Assembly (NCBI RefSeq): GCF_900114995.1
Contig: NZ_FOUX01000003.1
Coordinates: 1,054,001 to 1,118,000, forward strand
Length of the DNA stretch: 64,000 bases
Origin: Chitinophaga sp. YR627
Lineage (GTDB): Bacteria; Bacteroidota; Bacteroidia; Chitinophagales; Chitinophagaceae
Direction of reading: 5' to 3'
In this document: one piece after another, positions 53,430 to 62,608 of the stretch
Position numbering within the stretch: the first letter of the stretch is position 1
How the letters are laid out: every line of letters begins with the position of its first letter
The notes under the pieces: generated by a model
Seen by the model: only the letters and a program-made list of their open reading frames with translations
The model's database searches: none
What the model was told of the DNA's origin: nothing
Translations under genes and position numbers: made by a program

Positions 53430-53483
53430 AATAATAAAAAAGGAAAGGAGAGGCCAAACACCTCTCCTTTCCTTTTTTATTAT
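53430..53483. terminator. Bidirectional terminator after sodA
   Basis: A stem of over 20 bases, AATAATAAAAAAGGAAAGG and its complement, with T and A runs at both ends. It ends sodA and the minus-strand GT39 gene. Confidence 0.85.
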
Positions 53484-53489
53484 CAGTGC

Positions 53490-55115
53490 TTATTTTCTTT
53501 TGAAAAACACAAACCCATTTTTTTCTCCCACGATCTCCAGATTCGGGTCTGTCCTGAACGGTGTACTATCCGTTGTTCTGCATACAAACCAGGTGGGTTT
53601 ATCAACCTGTCCGCTCAGCAGCCAGTCCGTGTTATAATAGTTCTGATTAACCGGCGGCAGTTTCTTTGTATAAAACAGGTGCGCATAACTATGATACATC
53701 AGTACCTGTACATAATCATCCTTCCCCTCAAATGTCTTGAAAAAGTCGATCGCAGCGCCTTGTGAGTAACGCTCTATTTTAGGTGTAAAATGGACAATCG
53801 TGATCTGTATTGCCAGCATGGTGCTGAAGAATATACACAGCAGACCTGCCTGCATCTTTTTCTGAAACAGGAGTACTGCACCAATAATGATCATCAGCAT
53901 ATAGCCGGCGCCGTAAGCCGATTCCCAGATTGACCAGGGTACCTGCGCCTGCAGATTGGCCTGTGCGAAACGATCGTGTATATGTGGAATGATCACATCT
54001 TTGTAGACACCTACCAGTGGCAGTAAGGTAATGGCGAGACCGATCAGCAAACCGATCAGCATCATCAGTACAATATTCCAGGCATGCAGTTGCAGCTTGT
54101 TTTCCGAAATACGGTACAGCTGCCATGCAGCCAGGAAACTAAGCGGGAAATAACACAGAGAGGAATAGTGTACGATCTTCGTCTCCACAATAGAAAACAG
54201 GATCAGTACTACCCAGAATAATACCCACATCCAGATCTTGAAGTCTTTGATCTCTGTTGAATGAGAGCCGGTATAGATAGATTTTCCCTTACGTCCCCTG
54301 ATATAGGTGAACAGTAACAGACTGGCAGGGAAACAGCCGATCAGCAGCACAATCCAGTGGTAGAAGAAAGAACCACCATGGCCCGCGTCTTTTGTTGTAA
54401 AGAGTCTTATCTGATAAGTAATGAACTCCTGCACAAACCAGAAGCCGTGTGCGATGATCTCATAACCGAACCAGAGTGCGGTCGTAAGCACGGATGCCAG
54501 TATAATGAGTCCCAGTTGTGCCAGACCAATCCCTGTTTTACCTTTTTTATACAGCCAGTAAAAGGCAAAAGTAAGGATGCTTATGAGGATGGCTACCGGA
54601 CCTTTTGTGAGTACGGCCAGTCCCAGGAATATACCACTCAGGATAGCAAACCTGGAAGGTTTGCCGCTGAAGGCAGTGCGATAAGCGCAATAGATCGCAA
54701 GAAATATAAAGAAATTGAAAGTCGGGTCAATAATACCTGATTTGAAATAGAAGTGAGGCAGCCAGGAACCAGCGTACGCCAGTGCCCACCAGAGTCCCAG
54801 TTTCTCGTCAGCAAGTTTCTTACCAATGCCAAACAGGGTCACCAGCGTGGCAATACCGATCATGGCATTAGGAAAGCGGGCTGCAAATTCATTTACCCCA
54901 AAGAGCTGCATACTGATGGCCTGCAGCCATATGAACAGCGGAGGCTTTTCCCAGAAGGGCTTAAAATCGATCTGTACTCTAGAGTAGTCATGGCTTACAA
55001 TCATCTCCCTTGCAGCTTCTGCAAAATTGATCTCGTCCCAGTCAAACAGGTGCACAGCACCCAGGAAGGGTACGAAAAGAGCAGCAGCAACAATGGCAAT
55101 CAACAGGTACTTCAT
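53490..55115 (-). CDS. Glycosyltransferase family 39-like (ArnT-type) membrane protein
   Basis: A 541-residue protein with about 10-12 membrane helices. It has the DWDE motif in HLFDWDEINFAEAARE (residues about 23-38) that marks GT39/ArnT-type lipid-linked sugar transferases, then KPPLFIWLQ. These add sugars from a polyprenyl donor, for example to lipid A. The substrate is unknown. It lies 29 bases from a PAP2 phosphatase and near an LptF/LptG permease, an envelope context. Confidence 0.85.
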   Translation of the reverse strand: MKYLLIAIVAAALFVPFLGAVHLFDWDEINFAEAAREMIVSHDYSRVQIDFKPFWEKPPLFIWLQAISMQLFGVNEFAARFPNAMIGIATLVTLFGIGKKLADEKLGLWWALAYAGSWLPHFYFKSGIIDPTFNFFIFLAIYCAYRTAFSGKPSRFAILSGIFLGLAVLTKGPVAILISILTFAFYWLYKKGKTGIGLAQLGLIILASVLTTALWFGYEIIAHGFWFVQEFITYQIRLFTTKDAGHGGSFFYHWIVLLIGCFPASLLLFTYIRGRKGKSIYTGSHSTEIKDFKIWMWVLFWVVLILFSIVETKIVHYSSLCYFPLSFLAAWQLYRISENKLQLHAWNIVLMMLIGLLIGLAITLLPLVGVYKDVIIPHIHDRFAQANLQAQVPWSIWESAYGAGYMLMIIIGAVLLFQKKMQAGLLCIFFSTMLAIQITIVHFTPKIERYSQGAAIDFFKTFEGKDDYVQVLMYHSYAHLFYTKKLPPVNQNYYNTDWLLSGQVDKPTWFVCRTTDSTPFRTDPNLEIVGEKNGFVFFKRK

Positions 55116-55144
55116 AATTCAGGCAATCAATAAAAATAATCTAA

Positions 55145-55804
55145 TCAGGTAAGACTGACAACCGGTTCGCTGACCGCTTCCGGCGAAGCCTTTATTCTAC
55201 TCTGGAACAGTGTGTACACTACCAGACTGCTTGTTGTTCCAATGATACTACCTGTATATACATCTACGAAGAAATGCTGTGCCAGGTAGATCCTTGAATG
55301 GGCAGCCAGCAATGCCAGTGTTATGAACGCGAATCCGGCCATTTTATTCCTGCATATCAGTGTTAAAAATGTAAACAGCGCGAAAGCAGTCGTCGTATGT
55401 CCGGATGGGAAACTGCAGGAACCGTGTACAGTCACCCATTTCACAGTGTGTACGAGTGTGCCTGCATCTGCAAAATACAACGTAGGTCTTGGTTCATTGT
55501 AATAATGTTTGGCGATCTGCACGATGATGGTGGTCAGCAGTAATACAGTACCAGCAGCAAAGAACAGCTTGTATTTCCTGTATACAAGAATAATCGCCAG
55601 CATAACAGCAAAGGCAATACCATCTCCGATGTAGGTCATACCTGATACAATAACATCTGCCCATGGAGCATGTGCACGGTTGATAGCGAGGAATAGATCA
55701 TCATGCGTGAAATAAGCCTGCAGCAGTGCGCCCGCAACGATCCATAGGAGGAAAGGCAAAAAGAAAGGGGCATTTTTGCCCAGCAGCGTAGGTAGTGTTT
55801 TCAT
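55145..55804 (-). CDS. PAP2-family phosphatase
   Basis: A 219-residue membrane protein with about six helices. The phosphatase motif is split as KHYYNEPRP, GSCSFPSGH and SRIYLAQHFFVDV, the standard three blocks (Lys-Arg, Ser-Gly-His, Arg-His). It may remove phosphate from undecaprenyl diphosphate or lipid A. It lies 29 bases upstream of the GT39 gene, so the two are probably one operon. Confidence 0.9.
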   Translation of the reverse strand: MKTLPTLLGKNAPFFLPFLLWIVAGALLQAYFTHDDLFLAINRAHAPWADVIVSGMTYIGDGIAFAVMLAIILVYRKYKLFFAAGTVLLLTTIIVQIAKHYYNEPRPTLYFADAGTLVHTVKWVTVHGSCSFPSGHTTTAFALFTFLTLICRNKMAGFAFITLALLAAHSRIYLAQHFFVDVYTGSIIGTTSSLVVYTLFQSRIKASPEAVSEPVVSLT

Positions 55805-55896
55805 AGTAATAGGTGGTGACCCGCCGTTAAGCTTAGCAGGTGCACAAGGATCTTTACACTGTTTCGTTCTTTATAGCAGACACAGGTTTATCCTGC

Positions 55897-55917
55897 CGGG
55901 CACTTGCTGAGTGCCCG
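55897..55917 (-). repeat. Inverted repeat CGGGCACT/AGTGCCCG
   Basis: An 8-base perfect inverted repeat with a five-base loop in the 160-base gap after the LptF-like gene. It may be a weak terminator; no T run follows on the minus strand. Confidence 0.35.
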
Positions 55918-55964
55918 TTAACGGTGTAAACATCTTGAAGCTGGGAGCTAGTGGCTTATGGCTG

Positions 55965-57401
55965 TCAAGTTGTAGGTTTTGGATTATTTTTTCTAAAGAG
56001 CTTTTTGATATTATTGAAGCTCCTGAAATAAAACTCTTTGTTGAACAGATTTGAATCGTTCAACGCTTTATAGATCAGGAACATTGCAATAGGTATAAGG
56101 ACAATGTTGGAGAGCCACATTCCACTCCAGGTGGCCATTACATCTTTTCTGGCCATCTTCTCTCCAACCATGAAAAATATATTGAAGATCACAAAGAACA
56201 CAACGGCAAAGATCAGTGGTGTACCAAGACCTCCCTTTCTGATAATGGAGCCGAGCGGAGCACCGATCAGGAACATTACGATACAGGAGAAGGCCAGGGT
56301 AAATTTACGCTGCCATTCTACCTTGTGCAACAGCAGGGTGCCGTGTTTATCACCAAACTCGCGGGCAGGTCCTTCCAGGTTATTCTGTCCGTCGCGGATG
56401 TTCTGTTCTGTTCTTTCCAGTGTATATCTGAGTGACTTTTCAGGAATAATGTCTTTAAAGTTCGTGACCGCCAGTGCAGGCGCTTTTGCCAGCCAACCTG
56501 TATCCTGCCACTTGTAGAATGCATAGCGCGTAGTGACATATGCATTTACTGTACGGGAGAATAGTGCCTCCTGTTTATACAGGGAGTCGATCGCTTTGTC
56601 CAGTTGTCTGACATTCAGCATCTGCTGATTGGAGGCAAAAAGACCCATATCAAGGCGGCTGAAAGCGAAAGAGCTAAGGTCAAATGCTTTTTTGTATTCA
56701 CGGAATCCCAGGCGGATCAGTTCACCAGGTGTGGTAGAACTACGGTTGTTACGTTCTTCATAGCGCCAGCCTTTCTCCAGTACGAAATACAGAAAGCGTT
56801 TGTCAGCAGAAAGCAGCATAGTGCCTTTCTCTGCCAGAATTACTTTATCACCGCCACCTGGTGTATGATCGATGATCATTACCTGGTGGATGGTTTTATT
56901 ATCTTTTTCCTTTTCTGCTACCTTGATGGTATAGTCAGGAATATCGGTATAGAAAACACCGGCTTTGATGTTGAAAGCGGGTTTTGAATTTGTAATATCA
57001 TACAGCAGCGACTTTGCACGCAGGTTTGCTACGGGCATGGCATAGTTGTTAAACAGGAATGCCAGTATCGCGATCACTGTACACACTGCCAGTAAGGGAC
57101 GCATGAAGCGTGTCAGCGAAATCCCGGAGGACTTCAGTGCGACCAGTTCAAAGCTTTCTCCCAGGTTACCGAAGGTCATGATAGAAGAAAGTAATACAGC
57201 CAGTGGCAGGGCAAGAGATACCAGGTTGGCGCTGGTATAAGTGATCAGCTCGATAATAACCGGTGTGTCCAGTCCTTTACCTACGAGGTCATCGATATAT
57301 TTCCACAGAAACTGCATCACCAACACGAATAGTGTTACAAAGAAAGTAGCCACGAATGGCCCCATGAATGTTTTGATGAGCAGTTTATCCAGTTTTTTCA
57401 C
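55965..57401 (-). CDS. LptF/LptG-family permease
   Basis: A 478-residue protein of the YjgP/YjgQ family that forms the membrane part of the LPS transport pump. It has three N-terminal membrane helices (LLIKTFMGPFVATFFVTLFV, ...SSIMTFGNLGESFEL), a large periplasmic beta-jellyroll (about 140-310), and three C-terminal helices. Length is slightly long for the family. Whether it is LptF or LptG cannot be told; Bacteroidota often carry one such gene alone. No lptB is adjacent. Confidence 0.88.
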   Translation of the reverse strand: MKKLDKLLIKTFMGPFVATFFVTLFVLVMQFLWKYIDDLVGKGLDTPVIIELITYTSANLVSLALPLAVLLSSIMTFGNLGESFELVALKSSGISLTRFMRPLLAVCTVIAILAFLFNNYAMPVANLRAKSLLYDITNSKPAFNIKAGVFYTDIPDYTIKVAEKEKDNKTIHQVMIIDHTPGGGDKVILAEKGTMLLSADKRFLYFVLEKGWRYEERNNRSSTTPGELIRLGFREYKKAFDLSSFAFSRLDMGLFASNQQMLNVRQLDKAIDSLYKQEALFSRTVNAYVTTRYAFYKWQDTGWLAKAPALAVTNFKDIIPEKSLRYTLERTEQNIRDGQNNLEGPAREFGDKHGTLLLHKVEWQRKFTLAFSCIVMFLIGAPLGSIIRKGGLGTPLIFAVVFFVIFNIFFMVGEKMARKDVMATWSGMWLSNIVLIPIAMFLIYKALNDSNLFNKEFYFRSFNNIKKLFRKNNPKPTT

Positions 57402-57578
57402 TTACGGCGTAGTTTGTTTCGAGACTTTTAAATATTGTTTTAGTGGCTTGCTGTACGGCAAGTACGGGAACAAATTTAAAGCATACAAATTTAATATGAT
57501 TTATGGAGTTTGGGGGAGGGGAGTATTAAAATTACCGTTAAATTTCTGGTAATGAATGTGAGCGGGTAAATTTACGGG

Positions 57579-58193
57579 ATGGAGACCGTTTCACTTACGC
57601 CGGCAGAGCAGGCATTGGTTGTCAATGCTGACTGGATCTATCTGAAAAACAGTGTTTTAGAAAAAGTAATGACCCTGATGGGACAGTTGCACCTGGCATT
57701 ACAGGAGGCGCCTGTTACCAATACGTTTCCTTTCCCGGAAGGCGTCTTACGGGCGGGGGCGAAAATATCGAGAGGGGAGCGCTACAGGGAATTACCCTAT
57801 ATCATCCTGGATTATCCCCGTCTGTTCAGTAAAGACAACATATTTGCGTTCCGCACCATGTTCTGGTGGGGACATTATTTCATTGCTACCCTGCACCTGG
57901 CGGGGGAGGAGAAGGAAAAATATGGTCATGTTATTGCTTCAGCCTGGCGGCAGCTGGCTGAGCAACAGTTTCAGGTGTATCTTCAGGAAGATCCCTGGCA
58001 GCATGATTTTGAAAATGGGAATTACAAATTAATATCAGCTTTGTCGGAACTGGAATTTAAGCAGCTACTTGACCGACGTTCTTTTATTAAACTTGCTAAA
58101 CCTTACAGTTTTGAAGAATGGGGAAAGCTCGTTCCGGAGATAGTAAGAGATTATGCTCTTCTGCTTCGGGGGCTGACCAGTACTACTGGTTGA
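57579..58193 (+). CDS. Conserved protein, function unknown
   Basis: A 204-residue soluble helical protein: METVSLTPAEQALVVNADWIYLKNSVLEK, then LPYIILDYPRLFSKDNIFAF and FIKLAKPYSFEEWGKLVP. I do not recognise a domain; it seems specific to Chitinophagaceae-type genomes. It has its own start downstream of the LptF-like promoter region and is convergent with the START-like gene, with a 15-base gap. Confidence 0.7.
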   Translation: METVSLTPAEQALVVNADWIYLKNSVLEKVMTLMGQLHLALQEAPVTNTFPFPEGVLRAGAKISRGERYRELPYIILDYPRLFSKDNIFAFRTMFWWGHYFIATLHLAGEEKEKYGHVIASAWRQLAEQQFQVYLQEDPWQHDFENGNYKLISALSELEFKQLLDRRSFIKLAKPYSFEEWGKLVPEIVRDYALLLRGLTSTTG

Positions 58194-58208
58194 TCAGTGT
58201 TGGCTGGT

Positions 58209-58589
58209 TTAGTTGCCTATTCTGTGGAAGAGGTCTTTCACCTGGTAATCCCACAGCTGGCTCTGATCAGCTATTTCTTTCTTTTCTGCAAAATCTCTGA
58301 CAATCAGGATTGTTTCATTGGTCACTTCGGAAATCTGTATGCGGAATTCAAAGAATTCTTCTTTGGGCGCATGTTTCCAATGTAAACGGATAAATTCATC
58401 TTCTTCCTGCTCCAGTACTTCTGCTTCTTCCGTGGAACCGTTCCATGAAAAGGAGAAGACACTGTCCCGGTAATCTACTTTATCTGCGAACCACTCCTGC
58501 AAACCTGCGGGGGTGGAAAGGAATTCGTATAAGATACTGGGTGAGCACCGTACCGGATATTCCAACTCATATTGCACTTTCTTAGACAT
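58209..58589 (-). CDS. START-like (AHSA1/Bet v 1 fold) domain protein
   Basis: A 126-residue single-domain protein: MSKKVQYELEYPVRCSPSILYEFLSTPAGLQEWFADKV, then FSFSWNGSTEEAEVLE and LRDFAEKKE-like residues. This is the SRPBCC/START-like fold, often binding lipids or hydrophobic ligands. Function unknown. Convergent with the preceding gene and 360 bases from rpoD. Confidence 0.85.
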   Translation of the reverse strand: MSKKVQYELEYPVRCSPSILYEFLSTPAGLQEWFADKVDYRDSVFSFSWNGSTEEAEVLEQEEDEFIRLHWKHAPKEEFFEFRIQISEVTNETILIVRDFAEKKEIADQSQLWDYQVKDLFHRIGN

Positions 58590-58958
58590 CGCTCAAGTAA
58601 TTAGTAAATCAATAGCATCTGGCTGCAATTATAGAAAAATATTTATTCTGTCAAAATTATTTTGCATTTTTTTTTAATAATTGCCCAAATTCTTTTACAC
58701 TTTATAAATAACAATTCTATTATAAAAAATATAAATACATTAGCAATCCACACTAATTGTTTTCACAGCTTTTTGCCGGGAAGCCCTATGATAAAGGTCC
58801 CGATATTAAGTTATGAATGGTGAAACGTTTTTGCTTGAAAATGGTTTAACAAGTAATTATTTTTTTTGGGAGCTATCTAAAAAAACTTATTTTTGTCTGG
58901 CATTCATCAAATAGGGTAACATTTTATTAACCTGTAACTGTTCCGATTCTTTATGTCA
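58590..58958. promoter_or_regulatory. AT-rich rpoD upstream region
   Basis: A 369-base very AT-rich gap holds the rpoD promoter at 58865-58895 (separate entry). Otherwise nothing beyond the low-complexity A/T runs. Confidence 0.6.
58865..58895 (+). promoter_or_regulatory. Bacteroidota promoter of rpoD
   Basis: TTTG at 58865-58868, a 19-base spacer, and TATTTTTG at 58888-58895 match the -33/-7 consensus perfectly. The start would be near 58900, giving a leader of about 60 bases. Confidence 0.8.
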
Positions 58959-59828
58959 ATGCGCCAACTCAAAATCACGAAATCCATCACCAATAGGGAG
59001 TCCCAATCCCTGGAGAAATACTTGCAGGAAATTGGGAAAGTGGATTTAATTACACCGGAGGAAGAGGTGAACCTTGCTATACGCATAAAGCAGGGGGACC
59101 AGAGAGCTCTTGAGAAACTGACGAAAGCAAACCTCCGTTTTGTGGTGTCTGTTGCCAAACAGTATCAGAATCAGGGATTATCGCTCAGTGATCTGATCAA
59201 TGAGGGAAATCTGGGCCTGATCAAAGCAGCACAGCGTTTTGATGAGACCCGCGGTTTTAAGTTCATTTCCTACGCCGTATGGTGGATCCGTCAGTCGATC
59301 CTTCAGGCACTGGCAGAACAGAGCCGTATTGTAAGACTGCCGCTTAACAAAGTGGGGCTTAGTAACAAGATCAGCAAGGCTTACTCTCAGCTGGAACAGG
59401 AATTTGAAAGAGAGCCGTCTCCTGACGAACTCGCTACCATCCTTGAGATCAATACGGAAGAAGTAGAAGCTACTTTAGGCGTTGCCGCCCGTCACGTATC
59501 TATGGATGCACCGTTTATCGATGGTGAAGACAACTCCCTGCTGGATGTACTGGCCAATCCGAATGCTGTAAACGCAGACGAAGAACTGGATCACCACGAT
59601 TCCCTGCGTCGCGAAATAGAACGTTCTTTATCTACACTCACTGACAGACAGAAAGATGTGATCATCCTTTACTTTGGTATCGCGGTTGAGCATCCGATGT
59701 CCCTCGAAGATATCGGTGAGAAATTTGGTCTGACCCGCGAACGTGTTCGCCAGATCAAGGATAAAGCAATCACTAAACTGCGTACCACTTCTCGCAGCAA
59801 ACTGCTGAGAAATTACCTGGGAAGTTGA
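58959..59828 (+). CDS. rpoD: RNA polymerase primary sigma factor
   Basis: The main sigma factor, 289 residues, short as is usual in Bacteroidota because it lacks the long non-conserved region. It has region 1.2 (YLQEIGKVDLITPEEEV), region 2 (LRFVVSVAKQYQNQGLSLSDLINEGNLGLIKAA, in parts), 3 and region 4 with the HTH LEDIGEKFGLTRERVRQIKDKA. I chose MRQLKI at 58959, the conserved start, over the ATG two codons upstream. A near-perfect promoter lies 64 bases before it. Confidence 0.95.
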   Translation: MRQLKITKSITNRESQSLEKYLQEIGKVDLITPEEEVNLAIRIKQGDQRALEKLTKANLRFVVSVAKQYQNQGLSLSDLINEGNLGLIKAAQRFDETRGFKFISYAVWWIRQSILQALAEQSRIVRLPLNKVGLSNKISKAYSQLEQEFEREPSPDELATILEINTEEVEATLGVAARHVSMDAPFIDGEDNSLLDVLANPNAVNADEELDHHDSLRREIERSLSTLTDRQKDVIILYFGIAVEHPMSLEDIGEKFGLTRERVRQIKDKAITKLRTTSRSKLLRNYLGS

Positions 59829-59886
59829 TTATCATTGTCCGGACAGGTAATACAATCACTTAGAAATTAATTGTTTTACATAATTG

Positions 59887-59922
59887 AAAAGGTGAATATC
59901 TGCCGGATATTCACCTTTTTTT
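59887..59922 (+). terminator. Terminator of rpoD
   Basis: AAAAGGTGAATATC pairs with GATATTCACCTTTT around a five-base loop, followed by a T run. Confidence 0.85.
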
Positions 59923-59963
59923 GTTATTTATAGCTGCTTACTGGTTTGCATGCTACTTTATAT

Positions 59964-59971
59964 TATTTTTG
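59964..59971 (+). promoter_or_regulatory. -7 element TATTTTTG upstream of ffh
   Basis: An exact TAnnTTTG match 78 bases before the ffh ATG. A TTTG at 59945-59948 is only 15 bases upstream, closer than the usual 19-21, so the -33 box is uncertain. Confidence 0.45.
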
Positions 59972-60049
59972 CAACCCTTGCAGCTGTAAAGTCCCCTAAC
60001 CGGGATGAGCAGCGAATAGCTCACAGCTAAAAATTAAACAAGATCACAG

Positions 60050-61378
60050 ATGTTCGAATCATTATCAGAGCGGCTCGACTCGGCGTTTAAACAACTGAAA
60101 GGTGAAGGCCGTATCAGTGAAATCAATGTGGCCTCTACGGTGAAAGAAATTCGCCGTGCGCTGGTGGATGCTGACGTAAACTATAAAATTGCGAAAGACT
60201 TTACCGACCGCGTAAGAGAAAAGGCCCTGGGTGAAAAGGTAATTACTGCCATTTCTCCCGGACAGCTGATGGTGAAGATCGTTAAAGACGAGCTGACTGA
60301 ACTGATGGGTGGCAGCGAAGCGGAACTGGATATCAAATCCAATCCGTCTATCATCCTGATCGCAGGTTTGCAGGGTTCCGGTAAAACCACCTTCTCTGGT
60401 AAACTGGCTAACTTCCTGAAAACCAAAAAAGGGAAGAAACCACTTCTGGTAGCAGCAGATATTTACCGTCCGGCGGCGATTGACCAGCTGAAAGTGCTGG
60501 GTGAGCAGATCGGCGTAGAGGTGTATAGCGAGCCGGAGAACAAAGACGCAGTGAAGATCGCACAGAACGCGATCGCACACGCGAAACAGAATAATAACAA
60601 CATTATTATCATAGATACCGCTGGTCGTCTCGCTGTAGATGAGGTGATGATGACCGAGGTAGCGAATGTAAAAGCAGCTGTAAAGCCAAATGAGATCCTC
60701 TTTGTAGTGGATTCCATGACCGGTCAGGATGCTGTGAATACTGCCAAAGCGTTTAACGAACGCCTCGACTTCAGCGGTGTGGTACTGACCAAACTGGACG
60801 GTGATACACGTGGTGGTGCGGCGCTGACGATCAAATACACGGTAGAAAAGCCGATCAAGTTCGTGAGCATGGGCGAAAAGCTCGACACGCTGGACGTATT
60901 CTACCCTGAACGTATGGCGCAGCGTATCCTGGGGATGGGTGATATCACCACCCTCGTGGAACGTGCACAGGCACAGTTCGATGAAGAACAGGCGAAAAAA
61001 CTGGAGAAGAAGATCCGTCAGAACCAGTTCGATTTCGAAGATTTCCGCGAACAGCTGCAGCAGATCAAGAAAATGGGTAACCTGAAAGACCTCATGGCGA
61101 TGATCCCGGGGGTAGGTAAGGCCATTAAGGATATAGACATCAGCGACGACGCATTTAAAGGCATTGAAGCCATGATCGGTTCCATGACGCCATATGAGCG
61201 TAACAACCCGGATAGCATTGATGGTAGCCGCCGTAAGCGTATTGCTAAGGGCTCCGGTAAAGATATCCAGGATGTGAACCAGTTCATGAAGCAATTTGAC
61301 CAGATGCGTCAGATGATGAAGATGATGAACAAATTCGGAGGAGCAGGTGGTAAAGGCTTAAGAGCTTTAGGCAGATAG
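60050..61378 (+). CDS. ffh: Signal recognition particle protein Ffh
   Basis: Ffh is the SRP GTPase that targets membrane proteins. The 442-residue protein has the N-domain, a G-domain with GLQGSGKTT (about 106-114), DTAGR, TKLDGDTRGG and the Met-rich M-domain (FMKQFDQMRQMMKMMNKFGG at the end). Length is normal. It precedes the rpsP-rimM-trmD-rplS group, an order shared with many bacteria. Confidence 0.96.
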   Translation: MFESLSERLDSAFKQLKGEGRISEINVASTVKEIRRALVDADVNYKIAKDFTDRVREKALGEKVITAISPGQLMVKIVKDELTELMGGSEAELDIKSNPSIILIAGLQGSGKTTFSGKLANFLKTKKGKKPLLVAADIYRPAAIDQLKVLGEQIGVEVYSEPENKDAVKIAQNAIAHAKQNNNNIIIIDTAGRLAVDEVMMTEVANVKAAVKPNEILFVVDSMTGQDAVNTAKAFNERLDFSGVVLTKLDGDTRGGAALTIKYTVEKPIKFVSMGEKLDTLDVFYPERMAQRILGMGDITTLVERAQAQFDEEQAKKLEKKIRQNQFDFEDFREQLQQIKKMGNLKDLMAMIPGVGKAIKDIDISDDAFKGIEAMIGSMTPYERNNPDSIDGSRRKRIAKGSGKDIQDVNQFMKQFDQMRQMMKMMNKFGGAGGKGLRALGR

Positions 61379-61383
61379 TTTGA

Positions 61384-61412
61384 AAAAAAAATCCACAACC
61401 TGTGGATTTTTA
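61384..61412 (+). terminator. Terminator of ffh
   Basis: AAAAATCCACA pairs with TGTGGATTTTT around a three-base loop, five bases after the stop. Confidence 0.8.
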
Positions 61413-61423
61413 ACATAAAATAT

Positions 61424-61454
61424 TTTGAACTATTCGTTTTAAAGAATACCTTTG
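61424..61454 (+). promoter_or_regulatory. Bacteroidota promoter of rpsP
   Basis: TTTG at 61424-61427, a 19-base spacer, TACCTTTG at 61447-61454: a perfect consensus match, about 55 bases before the rpsP start. It shows that the S16 gene has its own promoter, apart from ffh. Confidence 0.85.
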
Positions 61455-61508
61455 CTGCCCCAATTAAATACTTTTTCATAACTCGCAAAAAAATAACTCG
61501 AATTATTT

Positions 61509-61949
61509 ATGCCAGTAAAAATCAGACTGCAACGTCATGGCGCTAAGAAGAGACCTTTTTATTTTATAGTAGTAGCCGATGCTCGCGCGCCAAGAGATGG
61601 TAAATTCATCCAGAAGATCGGTACTTACAATCCACTGACTGTGCCTGCTTCTATCAACATCGATACAGACAAAGCACTGCGTTGGTTACAGAAAGGTGCT
61701 CAGCCTACAGATACAGTAAGAAGAATTCTGTCTTTCAAAGGTGTTCTCTACCTGAAACACTTACTGAGAGGTGTGAAACTGGGTCTGTTCGATGAGCCTA
61801 CAGCTTTCACCAAATTCGAACAATGGCAGGCTGAACACGAGCAGAAAGTTGCTGCACGTCGTGACAGTCACAAGAAAGCAAGAGTTTCGACTCCAATCGT
61901 GAGAAGAGTAGAAGATACTCCGGCTCAGCCAGAAGGAGGCGAAGCATAA
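61509..61949 (+). CDS. rpsP: 30S ribosomal protein S16
   Basis: S16 is needed for 30S assembly. The 146-residue protein starts MPVKIRLQRHGAKKRPFYFIVVADARAPRDGKFI (in parts), the classical S16 N-terminus, and keeps the IGTYNPLT motif. It carries a C-terminal basic and Glu-rich extension (about 90-146) common in Bacteroidota. First gene of the rpsP-rimM-trmD group; a terminator lies 22 bases after its stop, so part of the transcript ends there. Confidence 0.95.
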   Translation: MPVKIRLQRHGAKKRPFYFIVVADARAPRDGKFIQKIGTYNPLTVPASINIDTDKALRWLQKGAQPTDTVRRILSFKGVLYLKHLLRGVKLGLFDEPTAFTKFEQWQAEHEQKVAARRDSHKKARVSTPIVRRVEDTPAQPEGGEA

Positions 61950-61971
61950 TCTAGCTTTTGAATAAATATTG

Positions 61972-62007
61972 AAAGGGAAATATTTGTACGCAAATATTTC
62001 CCTTTTT
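61972..62007 (+). terminator. Terminator or attenuator after rpsP
   Basis: AAAGGGAAATATTTG pairs with CAAATATTTCCC around TACG, followed by TTTTT. It lies between rpsP and rimM, so it may set lower expression of the downstream modification enzymes. Confidence 0.8.
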
Positions 62008-62030
62008 CTTAGCCGGAAGGGCATCGTATT

Positions 62031-62552
62031 ATGAATAATTACTTCAGCATAGGAAAACTGGTATCCGTATTTGGTTTACAGGGGGAATTCATTCTCAAAC
62101 ATAGTCTGGGAAAAAGAACAGCCCTGCAGGGAGTGGATGCGATCTTCCTGGAAGAGCGTAAAAACAGTTTTATCCCCTATTTCATAGAGAAAGCCAGCGT
62201 GAAAGACCATGAACACATGTTCGTCAAGCTGGAAGGGATAGATACCAAGGAAGACGCCCGCAGACTGGTACAAACGCCTGTATACCTGCTGGAGGATGAT
62301 TTCAAAAAGCAGACGTCCGCATCAGCTCCGCTTTCAATGCTGGGCTTTATGGTGAAAGACAAGCAGCAGGGAGAACTAGGTGTTATCGAAGAAGTAATTG
62401 AAATGCCCATGCAGGTGCTGGTTAAAGTAATGTACAGGGAGAAAGAAGCACTGTTGCCACTGAATGAGCAATCGCTCATAAAAGTGGATAAAAAACAGCA
62501 GATCGTGCACGTCGACCTTCCCGATGGCTTACTGGACCTTTACCTGGAATAG
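62031..62552 (+). CDS. rimM: Ribosome maturation factor RimM
   Basis: RimM binds S19 in 30S maturation. The 173-residue product has the RimM N-terminal beta-barrel (FSIGKLVSVFGLQGEFILK) and PRC-barrel (MLGFMVKDKQQGELGVIEEVIEM) parts. Length is normal. It lies between rpsP and trmD, as in most bacteria. Confidence 0.93.
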   Translation: MNNYFSIGKLVSVFGLQGEFILKHSLGKRTALQGVDAIFLEERKNSFIPYFIEKASVKDHEHMFVKLEGIDTKEDARRLVQTPVYLLEDDFKKQTSASAPLSMLGFMVKDKQQGELGVIEEVIEMPMQVLVKVMYREKEALLPLNEQSLIKVDKKQQIVHVDLPDGLLDLYLE

Positions 62553-62608
62553 CAGGACATTTATTATTCACTGTGACCTGTACTGACAGGTTGGATGGAG
62601 CATAAAAC

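Noticed and set aside
60065..61294. A 409-codon open frame antisense to ffh
   Set aside because: It lies fully within ffh, in reverse, and has the codon pattern of a shadow frame; ffh is a certain gene.
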